This document shows positions 1-8,330 of a stretch of 64,000 nucleotides of DNA, piece by piece. Position 1 is the stretch's first letter. The number at the start of each line of letters is the position of its first letter. Location: positions 1 through 64,000 of the forward strand of contig DATAVA010000020.1 in the NCBI GenBank assembly GCA_036267975.1. The letters are read 5' to 3'. The position numbers and the translations under genes were made by a program. The DNA comes from DAIDKA01 sp036267975 (GTDB lineage Bacteria > Pseudomonadota > Gammaproteobacteria > Steroidobacterales > Steroidobacteraceae). Below the pieces are notes generated by a model. That model searched no databases and was not told the DNA's origin. It saw only the letters and a list, made by a program, of their open reading frames with translations.

Positions 1-74
1 TCGACAAAGCCCAAACCATGCTTCCGCTGGTTTTCCGCATCCTTGGCCGGATCCCACTCAAAGCTTGGCACCAT
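1..74 (-). CDS. brnT: BrnT-family toxin, N-terminal fragment at window edge
   Basis: Reading the minus strand from an ATG at 74-72 gives 24 residues beginning MVPSFEWDPAKDAENQRKHG, and the frame is still open at base 1. The pattern F-E-W-D-P-x-K...N...KHG is the characteristic start of BrnT, the RNase toxin of the BrnT/BrnA type II toxin-antitoxin pair. The rest of the toxin and any brnA antitoxin would lie outside the window to the left. No clear Shine-Dalgarno sequence precedes the ATG. The family call rests on the N-terminal motif only. Confidence 0.7.
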   Translation of the reverse strand, partial: MVPSFEWDPAKDAENQRKHGLGFV

Positions 75-363
75 GGCGGGAAAGTGTAGCGTAGATATGG
101 CCTACTCACCATACCTTTATATGGCTACTCGGAGGTCTAACTACTTATTAGAGGGTTCCGCATAACCGACATATCCGGCGTCATATCCGGACGTCTGTGT
201 GATATATGCACGCTTCCGTCTTGTATAACCCCATGTTTCGCTTAGTGCCGCGATGAAGTCAACTATCGAAGCCTAAGTCGATTGCATATCCGACTTTCGG
301 CATCGGGTGACCGCGATGCGGCGAACATGGCGTCGCCGCTCGCGGAGTCCGCTTACTGGGATT
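75..363. promoter_or_regulatory. brnT upstream / ahpD downstream region with short repeats
   Basis: This non-coding stretch is more AT-rich than its surroundings. It carries two near-identical direct repeats (ATATGGCCTACTC at 95-107 and ATATGGCTACTC at 119-130) and three copies of CATATCCG (near 170, 182 and 285). The first pair sits just upstream of the brnT start and could be the promoter/operator where a BrnA-type antitoxin autoregulates. That role is inferred from how BrnTA operons work. I see no convincing ORF here. Confidence 0.4.
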
Positions 364-930
364 TCACGCCGCGTGCGACTGCGCGGACTCGGCACCGGCT
401 GCTTCGAACTCCAGCACGCCGGCGACGCCATGAATGGTGGCCGCGATGCGCACCGCGCTTTGCACGGCTTCGCGGGTCACGCCGTGTTGACGCAATTGGC
501 GCTCGTGGGAGGCTACGCAGGTTCCGCAACCATTGATGGCCGACACGGCCAGCGACAGCAGCTCGAAGTCGACTTTGTCGATGCCGGGGTTGGCGAGCAC
601 GTTCATCCGCAGGCGCGCCGGCATCTGCTTGTATTCGGCGTCCTCGACCAGATGCAGAAAACGGTAGTAGATGTTATTCATCCCCATGACGGCCGCGGCG
701 GCGCGGGCCGCAGTCAGGTCGGCCGGCGCGAGGTGCGCGGCCGCGAGTGCCTCGAGGTTGCGAGCCAGCGGCACATGCCGGGAGGCGATGGCCGCGGCGA
801 CCGCAACGGCCCAGATCTGACGCTCGGTCAGGCCTGGTGCTCCGGTGGTGCCAAGGACCGAGCCCAGGTTCAAGCGCAGGTCGCGGGCGTAGTCCGGCAA
901 CGAATCGCGAATGGTATCCAATGAAGTCAT
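364..930 (-). CDS. ahpD: Alkyl hydroperoxide reductase AhpD
   Basis: A 188-residue AhpD-family (carboxymuconolactone decarboxylase fold) protein that reduces partner AhpC. The active-site signature C-x-x-C-x-x-x-H is at C135, C138 and H142, with the upstream acidic residue E123. The usual His between the cysteines (C-S-H-C in the mycobacterial enzyme) is Thr137 here. The gene starts 15 bases after ahpC ends and has a GGAG-type ribosome site, so the two form an operon. Control by the divergent oxyR is likely. The 188-residue length fits the family. Confidence 0.93.
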   Translation of the reverse strand: MTSLDTIRDSLPDYARDLRLNLGSVLGTTGAPGLTERQIWAVAVAAAIASRHVPLARNLEALAAAHLAPADLTAARAAAAVMGMNNIYYRFLHLVEDAEYKQMPARLRMNVLANPGIDKVDFELLSLAVSAINGCGTCVASHERQLRQHGVTREAVQSAVRIAATIHGVAGVLEFEAAGAESAQSHAA

Positions 931-945
931 CTCCGCTCTCCTTCG

Positions 946-1485
946 TTAGGCGGCCTGCAGGGTGTCATCGCCCTTCTGCCAGTTGCAGGGGCACAGCTCA
1001 TCGGTCTGCAATGCGTCGAGTACGCGCAGGACTTCCTGAGGATTGCGGCCGACGTTCAGGTCCGTGACGTAGGCGAAGCGAATGATGCCCTGCGGGTCGA
1101 CAATGTAGGTCGCGCGCTGCGCCACACCGGCTTCCGCATCCAGAATGCCCAGCGCCGTGGTCAGTTCGCGCTTGACGTCGGCGAGCATCGGGAATGGCAG
1201 ATCCTTCAACTCTTCCTTCTCGCGCCGCCAGGCGAGGTGCACGTACTCGGAGTCGGTGCTCGCGCCGAGCAGCTGGGCATCGCGTGCGCGGAATTCCTTC
1301 TCCAATTTGCCGAATGCCGCGATTTCGGTCGGACACACGAACGTGAAGTCCATGGGCCAGAAGAAGATCACGCGCCACTTGCCGGCGTGCGTCGCACTGT
1401 CGATGCTCTGGAATGCCTTGCTCTGATCGGTCGAAATGACGGCATTGAGCCGATACTCGGGAAACTTCTTGCCAATACCCAACAT
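946..1485 (-). CDS. ahpC: Peroxiredoxin AhpC
   Basis: A 179-residue two-cysteine peroxiredoxin that reduces hydrogen peroxide, organic hydroperoxides and possibly peroxynitrite in the cytoplasm. The peroxidatic cysteine is C51 in D-F-T-F-V-C-P-T-E. The C-terminal resolving region L-C-P-C-N-W has C165 and C167, the arrangement of AhpD-partnered AhpC rather than the AhpF-partnered enterobacterial type. An AGGAGC ribosome site precedes the ATG by about 8 bases. First gene of ahpC-ahpD, divergent from oxyR. Confidence 0.96.
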   Translation of the reverse strand: MLGIGKKFPEYRLNAVISTDQSKAFQSIDSATHAGKWRVIFFWPMDFTFVCPTEIAAFGKLEKEFRARDAQLLGASTDSEYVHLAWRREKEELKDLPFPMLADVKRELTTALGILDAEAGVAQRATYIVDPQGIIRFAYVTDLNVGRNPQEVLRVLDALQTDELCPCNWQKGDDTLQAA

Positions 1486-1607
1486 GATGGTGCTCCTGAG
1501 GAAATATGCTTCTGAACGATGCGATGGAGCAATTCTGGGTGCGCGGACGGCACATATCCAATCGATTGACTTTATACTATCGATAGACGCTCTGTATCGG
1601 AGGAGAC
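1486..1607. promoter_or_regulatory. oxyR-ahpC divergent control region
   Basis: The 122-base spacer between divergent ahpC and oxyR contains two perfect 10-base palindromes, CAATCGATTG at 1559-1568 and CTATCGATAG at 1577-1586, with centres 18 bases apart. The second includes the ATAG/CTAT half-site letters of OxyR operators. OxyR binding here is inferred from position and composition. The GGAGGA at 1600-1605 is the oxyR ribosome site. Confidence 0.55.
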
Positions 1608-2504
1608 ATGTCGGATATCAAGCTCAAGGACTTGCGCTACCTGGTGACCGTGGCCGATACCGGCCATTTCGGTCAGGCCGCCGAGCGCTGCTTCGTGAGC
1701 CAGCCGACCCTGTCCGCGCAGCTGAAGAAGCTCGAGGAGTATCTGGGGGTGAAGCTCATCGAACGCCATCCGCGCCGTGCGACGCTGACCCAGGCGGGCG
1801 AACAGATCGTGGCCCGGGCGCGCGTGATCCTGCGCGCCAGCGATGAGGTGGTCACGATTGCGCACACTTACCGGGATCCGCTCGCGGGGCGGCTGAAGGT
1901 CGCGATGATTCCGACCGTCGGGCCGTACGTCCTGCCGCGGGTCGCGCCGGTCGTGCGCCGGCAGATGCCGCGGCTGGATCTGCTGCTGTTCGAGTATCAG
2001 ACCGCTGCGATTCTGGCGAAGGTGCATGCCGGTGAGATCGATGTCGGGGTGCTCGCGCTGCCCATCGAGCATGAGGGGCTGGCAAGCCGCAAACTCTACG
2101 ACGAAGACTTCGACGTGGCACTGCCGGAGAACCATCCGCTGGCGAAGCAGGCCACTGTGCGGATTGCGGATCTGGCCGATGAGACTTTGCTGCTGCTCGA
2201 GGAAGGCCATTGCCTGCGCGATCAGGCGCTGGAGGTGTGCAGTCGGATTTCGCTCCAGGAGCGCCAGGATTTTCGCGCGACGAGCCTCGAAACACTGCGC
2301 CAGATGGTCGCCGCAGGAGCCGGCGTGACGCTCATGCCGCAGCTCGCCAGTCGCGGCGCCTATGGCAGCGCAGGCGGGGTCGTCATCCGGCCCTTGGTGC
2401 GACCCACGCCGCACCGACAGGTCGGCGCGGTGTGGCGCAGGTCCAGCGCGCGCTTGGCGGCGATTGATGCCTTCTGCAACGTCCTGGTCAAGAACGCGAA
2501 GTGA
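1608..2504 (+). CDS. oxyR: Hydrogen peroxide-sensing LysR regulator OxyR
   Basis: A 298-residue LysR-type regulator. Residues 1-60 form the winged helix-turn-helix (L-K-D-L-R-Y-L-V-T-V-A-D... F-V-S-Q-P-T-L-S-A-Q), typical of OxyR. The effector domain follows and carries a cysteine in E-E-G-H-C-L-R-D, which matches the redox-sensing cysteine of OxyR, and a second in L-E-V-C-S. A GGAGGA ribosome site fixes the ATG. It should activate the divergent ahpC-ahpD operon on peroxide oxidation and repress itself. Family knowledge, cysteine context and gene order agree. Confidence 0.95.
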   Translation: MSDIKLKDLRYLVTVADTGHFGQAAERCFVSQPTLSAQLKKLEEYLGVKLIERHPRRATLTQAGEQIVARARVILRASDEVVTIAHTYRDPLAGRLKVAMIPTVGPYVLPRVAPVVRRQMPRLDLLLFEYQTAAILAKVHAGEIDVGVLALPIEHEGLASRKLYDEDFDVALPENHPLAKQATVRIADLADETLLLLEEGHCLRDQALEVCSRISLQERQDFRATSLETLRQMVAAGAGVTLMPQLASRGAYGSAGGVVIRPLVRPTPHRQVGAVWRRSSARLAAIDAFCNVLVKNAK

Positions 2505-2595
2505 GCTGTGCCGCACAGCGGGCCGTCGGCCCGGCCGGCTCCTGCTCTGGCATAATCTGATGCTCACGCCAGCGCTTTTAGGGAGCCGCCAATCC

Positions 2596-3054
2596 ATGAC
2601 CGCCACCGCCCGGCCCCCGCTTCTGCTGGCCCTCGTTTTGATGGCGATCTGCCTCGCGCCGCAAGTTGGCCTTGCCGCCGACAGCAACCTGGTAGTGGCG
2701 GGGGCCTGGATACGCCAGCCACCGCCTGGATCGGATGTTGCCGCGGTCTACCTGTCACTGCAGAACATCGGCAAGACCACCGTCAGGTTGACCGGCGTGG
2801 AGTGTCCGCTGGCCGGCATGGCGATGCTGCATGAGTCGGTGGAATCCGGCGGCCAGTCGCAGATGCGCGCACTCACTTCGGTAGCGCTGGCGCCGGGCGC
2901 GAGCGTGGCATTCACGCCGGGATCCAAGCACATCATGCTGCACGGCCTCACGCGTCCGCTGCAGGTCGGCGAACGCGTGCCGATCGTGCTGCTGTTCTCC
3001 GGTGGCATCCGGCTGCACGTGCAGGCATTGGTGCGACCACTCGGGGCGAGCTGA
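2596..3054 (+). CDS. Periplasmic copper chaperone PCu(A)C
   Basis: A 152-residue exported protein with an N-terminal signal peptide (hydrophobic residues about 8-27, cleavage near L-A-A-D). It carries the full copper(I)-binding motif H-x10-M-x21-H-x-M at H79, M90, H112 and M114, with exact spacing. Proteins of this family deliver Cu(I) to the CuA centre of cytochrome oxidase or buffer periplasmic copper. The open frame extends upstream, but the ATG at 2596 gives a proper signal peptide with AGGGAG just upstream. No SCO-like partner is visible nearby. Confidence 0.9.
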   Translation: MTATARPPLLLALVLMAICLAPQVGLAADSNLVVAGAWIRQPPPGSDVAAVYLSLQNIGKTTVRLTGVECPLAGMAMLHESVESGGQSQMRALTSVALAPGASVAFTPGSKHIMLHGLTRPLQVGERVPIVLLFSGGIRLHVQALVRPLGAS

Positions 3055-3085
3055 GCGCGGGCGTACCGTCCAGCGAGCACCATCC

Positions 3086-4375
3086 ATGCGACTCGACGGC
3101 GCCTCCGAGCACATCACGCCCTACGACAGGCTCGCGTTTTCGGACGTACAGGCACAGGCGCTGCTCGCCAGTGGCGAGCATCGCCAGGAGCTCACGGCAT
3201 TCTTCGGCGAACGAGAATACGGACAGTTGCAGTACCTGGCGCAACGTGCCGCGAAGTCCGCCACCACCGCCCACGCCGGCCGCGTGCTCATCATTCCGGG
3301 CATCATGGGTTCACAGCTGGGCTTTGATCGCCCGGCCCCGCAGCCGCCGGACCTGTTGTGGGTGGACGCGGTCGACATCGGCGCAGGCAGATTGCGGGCG
3401 TTGCGAATCGATGCGGCGGCGCCGGTTCGCACCATGGGCGTGGTGCTGTTCTCGTATCTGCGGCTGCGGCTGCACCTGGTCGCCAGTGGTTTTGATGTGG
3501 CCTGCATCGACTACGACTGGCGACTGGGGATCGACGTGCTGGGCAAACAACTTGCGCTGCGTATCGAGGCCGAGCCGCATGCGCACCTGCACCTGGTCGC
3601 GCACAGCATGGGTGGTCTGGTCACTCGGGCAGCGCTGTCGTCGCCAGCGCGGCGCAAGGTGCGGCAGGTCGTGCTACTGGGCTCGCCCAACGAAGGGTCG
3701 TACGCCGGCGTGCAGGCGGTGCGCGGCACCTACCCGGTGGTACGCAAACTCGCGCAGCTCGATGCGCGTACCAGCGCCGAACAGCTCGCCGAGGAAGTAT
3801 TCAACTCCTTCCCGAGTCTGTATCACCTGCTGCCCACTCCCGGGCATACCCGACCCATCGACTTGTTCGATGCCGAGCAATGGCCGCGTCAGGGCCCGCG
3901 TCCGCGCCCGGAACTGTTGCGTGCGGCATGGGCGAGTCGTGCCGGCCTGGCGCCGGCGACCGAACGGTATTCGGTGGTGATCGGGACGGGACAACCGACG
4001 GTCACCGGCATCGAACGGGTCGACGATGAGTTCATCTACACGCTCACGCCGCACGGCGATGGCACGATCCCCGTCGTCAGCGCGCGGCTCGCGGGCGCGC
4101 AGACGTATTACGCGGCCTGCGCGCACAGTGAACTGACCCGCGATCCGCTGATCGCGAATGCCGTCGCCGATATCCTGAAGTCGGGCAGGACGCGGCGCCT
4201 GGCACCGCGTTGGTCACCCCGCAATCGCGCCGTGGGCCGCATCAGCGATTCGGACTTGCGCCTCACGCGCACCGAAAAGGTCGACCTGACCACGCTCGAC
4301 CCGGACGCACGGCGCGCCTTCATGCAGACCTTGAACGAACCGCCACCGCTGCGGCTACGCACGCCCGGGCGCTGA
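3086..4375 (+). CDS. LCAT/lipase-like alpha/beta hydrolase
   Basis: A 429-residue alpha/beta hydrolase. An early oxyanion-loop segment V-L-I-I-P-G-I-M-G-S (about 67-76) is typical of lecithin:cholesterol acyltransferase/lipase-like proteins. The nucleophile elbow A-H-S-M-G-G places the catalytic serine at 174. A late D-G-T-I-P...C-A-H-S-E segment supplies the probable His. No signal peptide is seen, so it probably acts in the cytoplasm or at the inner membrane face. The start is the ATG at 3086; the open frame runs further upstream without a good start. Substrate unknown. It lies 31 bases after the copper chaperone. Confidence 0.75.
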   Translation: MRLDGASEHITPYDRLAFSDVQAQALLASGEHRQELTAFFGEREYGQLQYLAQRAAKSATTAHAGRVLIIPGIMGSQLGFDRPAPQPPDLLWVDAVDIGAGRLRALRIDAAAPVRTMGVVLFSYLRLRLHLVASGFDVACIDYDWRLGIDVLGKQLALRIEAEPHAHLHLVAHSMGGLVTRAALSSPARRKVRQVVLLGSPNEGSYAGVQAVRGTYPVVRKLAQLDARTSAEQLAEEVFNSFPSLYHLLPTPGHTRPIDLFDAEQWPRQGPRPRPELLRAAWASRAGLAPATERYSVVIGTGQPTVTGIERVDDEFIYTLTPHGDGTIPVVSARLAGAQTYYAACAHSELTRDPLIANAVADILKSGRTRRLAPRWSPRNRAVGRISDSDLRLTRTEKVDLTTLDPDARRAFMQTLNEPPPLRLRTPGR

Positions 4376-4449
4376 GCCGCTGCAACTTTCGGGCGCCACC
4401 GGTGTTCTGGAGGCACCACCCACCGCCATTGCTCCTCAGGAGTGCCGCC

Positions 4450-5286
4450 TTGAACGCCTACTTGTTGCGCCGCAGCGTCTTTGGCCTCGTCGCCACTGCA
4501 CCGATCATCCTGATGGGCATCATTCTGGCCGCTGCGGCGAACCCCGCGTGGGCGGATGACGGCTCGGTAGTGACCGTGAACGGCACGATCCACGTGAGCG
4601 GGCTGCACGGCGACGTGCGCAGCCTGAATCGGAACGTTGAAATCGAAGGCTCACAATACCCCAGTGATCTCACCACGACCAATGGTGGAATCTTCGTCGA
4701 CCCCGGCGAAAAAGCCGGCAGGATCACCGCCGTCAATGGCGGCATCCATGTCGGTTCGGATGCGACCGTCGGCCAGGTGACGACGGTGAACGGCGGCGTC
4801 ACGCTGGGGACGGACGCGACGGCGCAGTCCGTGCACACCGTGAACGGATCGATCGATGTCGGCGCCGGCACCCATATCAAGGGCGAGGTGCGCACCGTCA
4901 ATGGCGGCTTCAACCTGGGGCAAGGTGTCGACATCGCCGGTGACCTGTCGAATTTCAACGGCAGGATGCACCTGGTGGGCGTACACGTCGGCGGCTCGGT
5001 CAAAACGGCCAACGGTGACATCTATGTGGGACCGGGTTCGCGCATCGACGGCGGTCTGCTCGTGTACGACAACAAATTCAATCATGGCTTCGACAATTGG
5101 TTCACGCGCCTCATTTTCGGGACCAACGATGGTTTCGGGCAGCACGTGCCGATGATCATCATCGCGCCGGGAGCAGTCGTTGCGGGCACTTTGCATTTTG
5201 ACCGGGACGTGAAGCTCTACGTGAGCAGTCGCGCAAAGATCGGTCCGGTAGAAGGGGCCACGCCGGGTTCCTATTCGGGAGAGTGA
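4450..5286 (+). CDS. Secreted bactofilin-like repeat (beta-helix) protein
   Basis: A 278-residue protein starting at TTG 4450, chosen because AGGAG lies 8 bases upstream and the start gives a signal peptide ending near P-A-W-A-D. The mature part has about eight repeats of 18-20 residues centred on [TV]-x-N-G-x-[IVF]-x-V, as in polymer-forming cytoskeletal (bactofilin-type) and related right-handed beta-helix domains. Bactofilins are usually cytoplasmic, so the export signal is unusual. The tail (F-D-R-D-V-K-L-Y-V) lacks repeats. I infer an envelope structural role. It is convergent with the cytochrome gene, 12 bases away. Confidence 0.65.
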   Translation: MNAYLLRRSVFGLVATAPIILMGIILAAAANPAWADDGSVVTVNGTIHVSGLHGDVRSLNRNVEIEGSQYPSDLTTTNGGIFVDPGEKAGRITAVNGGIHVGSDATVGQVTTVNGGVTLGTDATAQSVHTVNGSIDVGAGTHIKGEVRTVNGGFNLGQGVDIAGDLSNFNGRMHLVGVHVGGSVKTANGDIYVGPGSRIDGGLLVYDNKFNHGFDNWFTRLIFGTNDGFGQHVPMIIIAPGAVVAGTLHFDRDVKLYVSSRAKIGPVEGATPGSYSGE

Positions 5287-5298
5287 CCGCAGCGCGAC

Positions 5299-6543
5299 TC
5301 ATTCGTGCTTTGCGCGGGCGGCGCGGACGTCCGCGGCGGCCACCGCGCTTGCCGCATGGCCCCAGCTGTTGCGCACATAAGTGACGACGGCGGCAACCTG
5401 CGCGTCGTTCAGCTGCCGCCCGAATCCCGGCATCGCCGGCGCCGTGGGTTCCGCGCCGGTCGCCGCCGTTTGCGCGCCGTGCAGTACGACGTGCAGCAGC
5501 GAAGTCGGTTCTCGTGATGCTATCGAGTCCGAGCGCACGAGGTTCGGAATCAGATACGGCACACCACTGCCGTCGGGCTTGTGGCAGGCGGAACATAGAT
5601 CCGAGTAGATCGCAGCACCGGCCACCATGGCAGGGTCCTGCGCCGAGAGCGCAGTGTGGTGGGCCGTCGTACCAGGCTGATCCTTCAGGTAGGTGGCGAT
5701 TGCCGTCAAGTCCGCCTCGGTGAGCTTCGCGGTGGAATCCGTGACCACCTCGGCCATTGGACCGGCGGCGGCGGCAAATTGATTGTGGCCCGTCTTCAGG
5801 TAGGCAACGATATCGTTGGACGACCAGTCGGCAATACCGCGCACGGCATCAGCCGTGATATTGGGCGCAAACCATCCCTGCTGCGAATCGCCATGGAGGC
5901 TCTGCTGCGTCTTGTCGCCCCCGAGCAAGCCCTTGGGTGTATGGCAGGCCCCGCAGTGTCCGGCGCCCTGCACGAGGTAGGCGCCGCGGTTCCAGCTGTC
6001 GGACTTGCCATGGTCCGGCTTGAATTCGCTGCCATCGAAATACAGCGCGTTCCACACGCGCATGACAATGCGTTCGCGAAACGGAAACGGCAGACGGTTG
6101 GTCGCAACGTGCTGGTGAACGGGCGCAACACTCTTCAGATAGGCGTGGATCGCCTGCACGTCATCCGGGGTCAGGGTCACGAAATACGGATAGGGCATGG
6201 CGGGGTACAAGCGCTTGCCATCCGCCCTGATTCCCTGCCGGATTGCCGCTTCGAACTGCGCATCGCTCCAGTTGCCGATGCCGGTCTCGGCGTCTGGGGT
6301 GATGTTCGCGGCCACCACCGTGCCGAACGGAGTGTGCACCGGCCGCCCACCCGCAAATGGGCGGCCACCCGCCGGATCGGTGTGGCAGGCGCCGCAGTCT
6401 GCCGCCAGCGTCAGGTAGCGGCCGCGTTGGATGTCATCGAAGTGATCCGAATCACCTCCCTGCGCGATGACGCACGCGCTGAGCAGCAGCGCTCCAGCGG
6501 TGATGAGCGCGCGCCACAGTGCGTGTGTCGTGCCTTCAGGCAT
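5299..6543 (-). CDS. Triheme cytochrome c subunit of membrane dehydrogenase
   Basis: A 414-residue exported cytochrome with three C-x-x-C-H heme sites (C-G-A-C-H, C-G-A-C-H, C-S-A-C-H), one per domain, as in the cytochrome subunits of membrane-bound alcohol, gluconate and sorbitol dehydrogenases. The N-terminus has a lipoprotein-type signal with L-L-S-A-C near residue 24. The start overlaps the end of the GMC gene by 8 bases, so the two are translationally coupled. It should pass electrons from the flavin subunit to ubiquinone. Confidence 0.88.
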   Translation of the reverse strand: MPEGTTHALWRALITAGALLLSACVIAQGGDSDHFDDIQRGRYLTLAADCGACHTDPAGGRPFAGGRPVHTPFGTVVAANITPDAETGIGNWSDAQFEAAIRQGIRADGKRLYPAMPYPYFVTLTPDDVQAIHAYLKSVAPVHQHVATNRLPFPFRERIVMRVWNALYFDGSEFKPDHGKSDSWNRGAYLVQGAGHCGACHTPKGLLGGDKTQQSLHGDSQQGWFAPNITADAVRGIADWSSNDIVAYLKTGHNQFAAAAGPMAEVVTDSTAKLTEADLTAIATYLKDQPGTTAHHTALSAQDPAMVAGAAIYSDLCSACHKPDGSGVPYLIPNLVRSDSIASREPTSLLHVVLHGAQTAATGAEPTAPAMPGFGRQLNDAQVAAVVTYVRNSWGHAASAVAAADVRAARAKHE

Positions 6544-8320
6544 GCAGGAGTGCGCCCGGATTCTTCAGATAACGCGTGCGAATGGCGTGGGCCGACCACA
6601 GGGCCAGCGCGGCCAGCGTGCCGGTGGGGTTGTAGCCGGCATTTTGCGGGAAGGCGCTCGCACCCATGACGAACAGATTCGGCACGTCCCAGCTTTGCAG
6701 ATACGGATTGATCGCGCTGGTGCCCGGGTCCGTGCCCATGATGGCACCGCCGCACAGGTGCGTGGTCTGGTAGTCCGTGATGTCATAAGGACCTTTGCGA
6801 TACTTCCTGTTCACGGTATGCGCGCCCATCGCCTGGAAAACCTCGGCGAAGCGGTCGGTCAGGAATGCATTCTGTTTGATCTCGTTCTCATGAAAATCCA
6901 TCGTGATCCGGATCAGGGGGCGTCCGAATCGATCCTGGTAGGTCGGATCACGGTCGAGATACACGTCGCGATAGCTGTACATGCTGCCGTGCACCCCCGT
7001 ACCTGGTTTGAGCGCACTCAGGTAGTTGTCGCGCACGGCCTGCTTCCACTGCCCACCCCAGCGGGGCGTGCCGGGGGGCACCGGGGTCGACTCAATGGGC
7101 CGCCCGTTGGTCTGCACCTGACCCATGTAACCCCCGCCTACGAATCCATGCGGGCCGTGATCGAAGTTATCGCCGTTGAATTCATCGATGCACATGCCGA
7201 TGGCACCGGAGGCGATGAACGGGTTGAAGTTGAATTTGGACTTGTCGAAGAAGCTCTCGACATCGGAGATGGTCTGGTGCGTGAAGTTGCGTCCGATCAC
7301 GCCCTTATTGGCCTGCGGGTCATAGGGCGCCCCAATGCCCGACAGCAGCAGCAGCTGTACATTGAAGATGGTATACGCGGACAGAATCACCAGTTCCGCG
7401 GGCTGTTCCCATTCCACGCCACTGCTGTCGATGAAGGTGACCCCGGTCGCGCGCTTGCCCGACGCATCCACGTTGATCCGCGTGACCTCGCATTGGTCGC
7501 GCGCGGAGAAGTTCGGCTTTCGCACCAGGACCGGCAGGAGGGTGGTCTGGGGGCTTGCCTTGGAGTAGTTCGCACAGCCGAACCACTCGCAGAATCCGCA
7601 GTAGGTACAAGGACCCATGCGCACGCCCAGCGGATTGGTGTAGGCCTGCGAGAGGTTCCCGGACGGCTGCGGGAAGGGTTTGTAGCCCATCTCCCTTGCA
7701 GCCTTCGCGAACAGCGTATGACTGAAGGGCTGCGCCTGTGCCGGGGTCGGATAGGGTCGCGAGCGGGGGCCCTCGAACGGGTTGCCGCCCGCCTGGATCT
7801 GGCCGTTCAGATTGCCCGCGGTGCCGGAGGTGCCGCACAGATACTCGAACCTGTCGTAGTGCGGCTCGAGCTGCGCGTAAGTGACACCCCAATCCTGAAT
7901 GCTGATGTCCTGGGGCAGAAAGCGCGCGCCATAGCGTTGCGTGAGATGGCTCTTGAGCACGAAATCCGACGGCAGAAAGCGCCATGTCTCCGCATTCCAG
8001 TGCACGCCCCCGCCGCCCACGCCGTTTGGCGGCATGAATGCACCCCACGTGCGGATGGGCAGCGCGCTCTGGTTCATCCTGTTGCGGAAAGTGAAGGTCG
8101 TCTGGCTGGGCTGCAGGAACAATTCGTGACGAATGCGGTAACGCAATTCGTCCTGGACCGTATTGGGTGCAAAGTCATCCGCGGTGTTGCGCCAGGGACC
8201 ACGCTCGATCGCGACGACATCGAGTCCCTCGTCAGTGAGTTCATTGGCAAGAATCGACCCGGTCCATCCCAGTCCGATGATGACGACGTCCTTCGCAGGC
8301 AGGCGGCGCGGCGCATTCAC
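6536..8320 (-). CDS. GMC-family FAD-dependent dehydrogenase, large subunit
   Basis: A 594-residue GMC oxidoreductase. The N-terminal dinucleotide-binding fold reads V-I-I-G-L-G-W-T-G-S with an acidic strand end (V-A-I-E-R-G). The C-terminal part has the GMC signature region H-L-C-G-G-A-I-M-G-T and N-L-F-V-M-G-A-S-A-F-P. A cysteine-rich segment C-T-Y-C-G-F-C-E-W-F-G-C around residues 235-250 resembles the Fe-S binding insert of membrane sugar/gluconate dehydrogenases. It has no signal peptide of its own, so it is probably exported with the Tat small subunit. The substrate is a sugar, sugar acid or alcohol and cannot be read from sequence. Confidence 0.88.
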   Translation of the reverse strand: MNAPRRLPAKDVVIIGLGWTGSILANELTDEGLDVVAIERGPWRNTADDFAPNTVQDELRYRIRHELFLQPSQTTFTFRNRMNQSALPIRTWGAFMPPNGVGGGGVHWNAETWRFLPSDFVLKSHLTQRYGARFLPQDISIQDWGVTYAQLEPHYDRFEYLCGTSGTAGNLNGQIQAGGNPFEGPRSRPYPTPAQAQPFSHTLFAKAAREMGYKPFPQPSGNLSQAYTNPLGVRMGPCTYCGFCEWFGCANYSKASPQTTLLPVLVRKPNFSARDQCEVTRINVDASGKRATGVTFIDSSGVEWEQPAELVILSAYTIFNVQLLLLSGIGAPYDPQANKGVIGRNFTHQTISDVESFFDKSKFNFNPFIASGAIGMCIDEFNGDNFDHGPHGFVGGGYMGQVQTNGRPIESTPVPPGTPRWGGQWKQAVRDNYLSALKPGTGVHGSMYSYRDVYLDRDPTYQDRFGRPLIRITMDFHENEIKQNAFLTDRFAEVFQAMGAHTVNRKYRKGPYDITDYQTTHLCGGAIMGTDPGTSAINPYLQSWDVPNLFVMGASAFPQNAGYNPTGTLAALALWSAHAIRTRYLKNPGALLHA

Positions 8321-8330
8321 GACGCCACAC

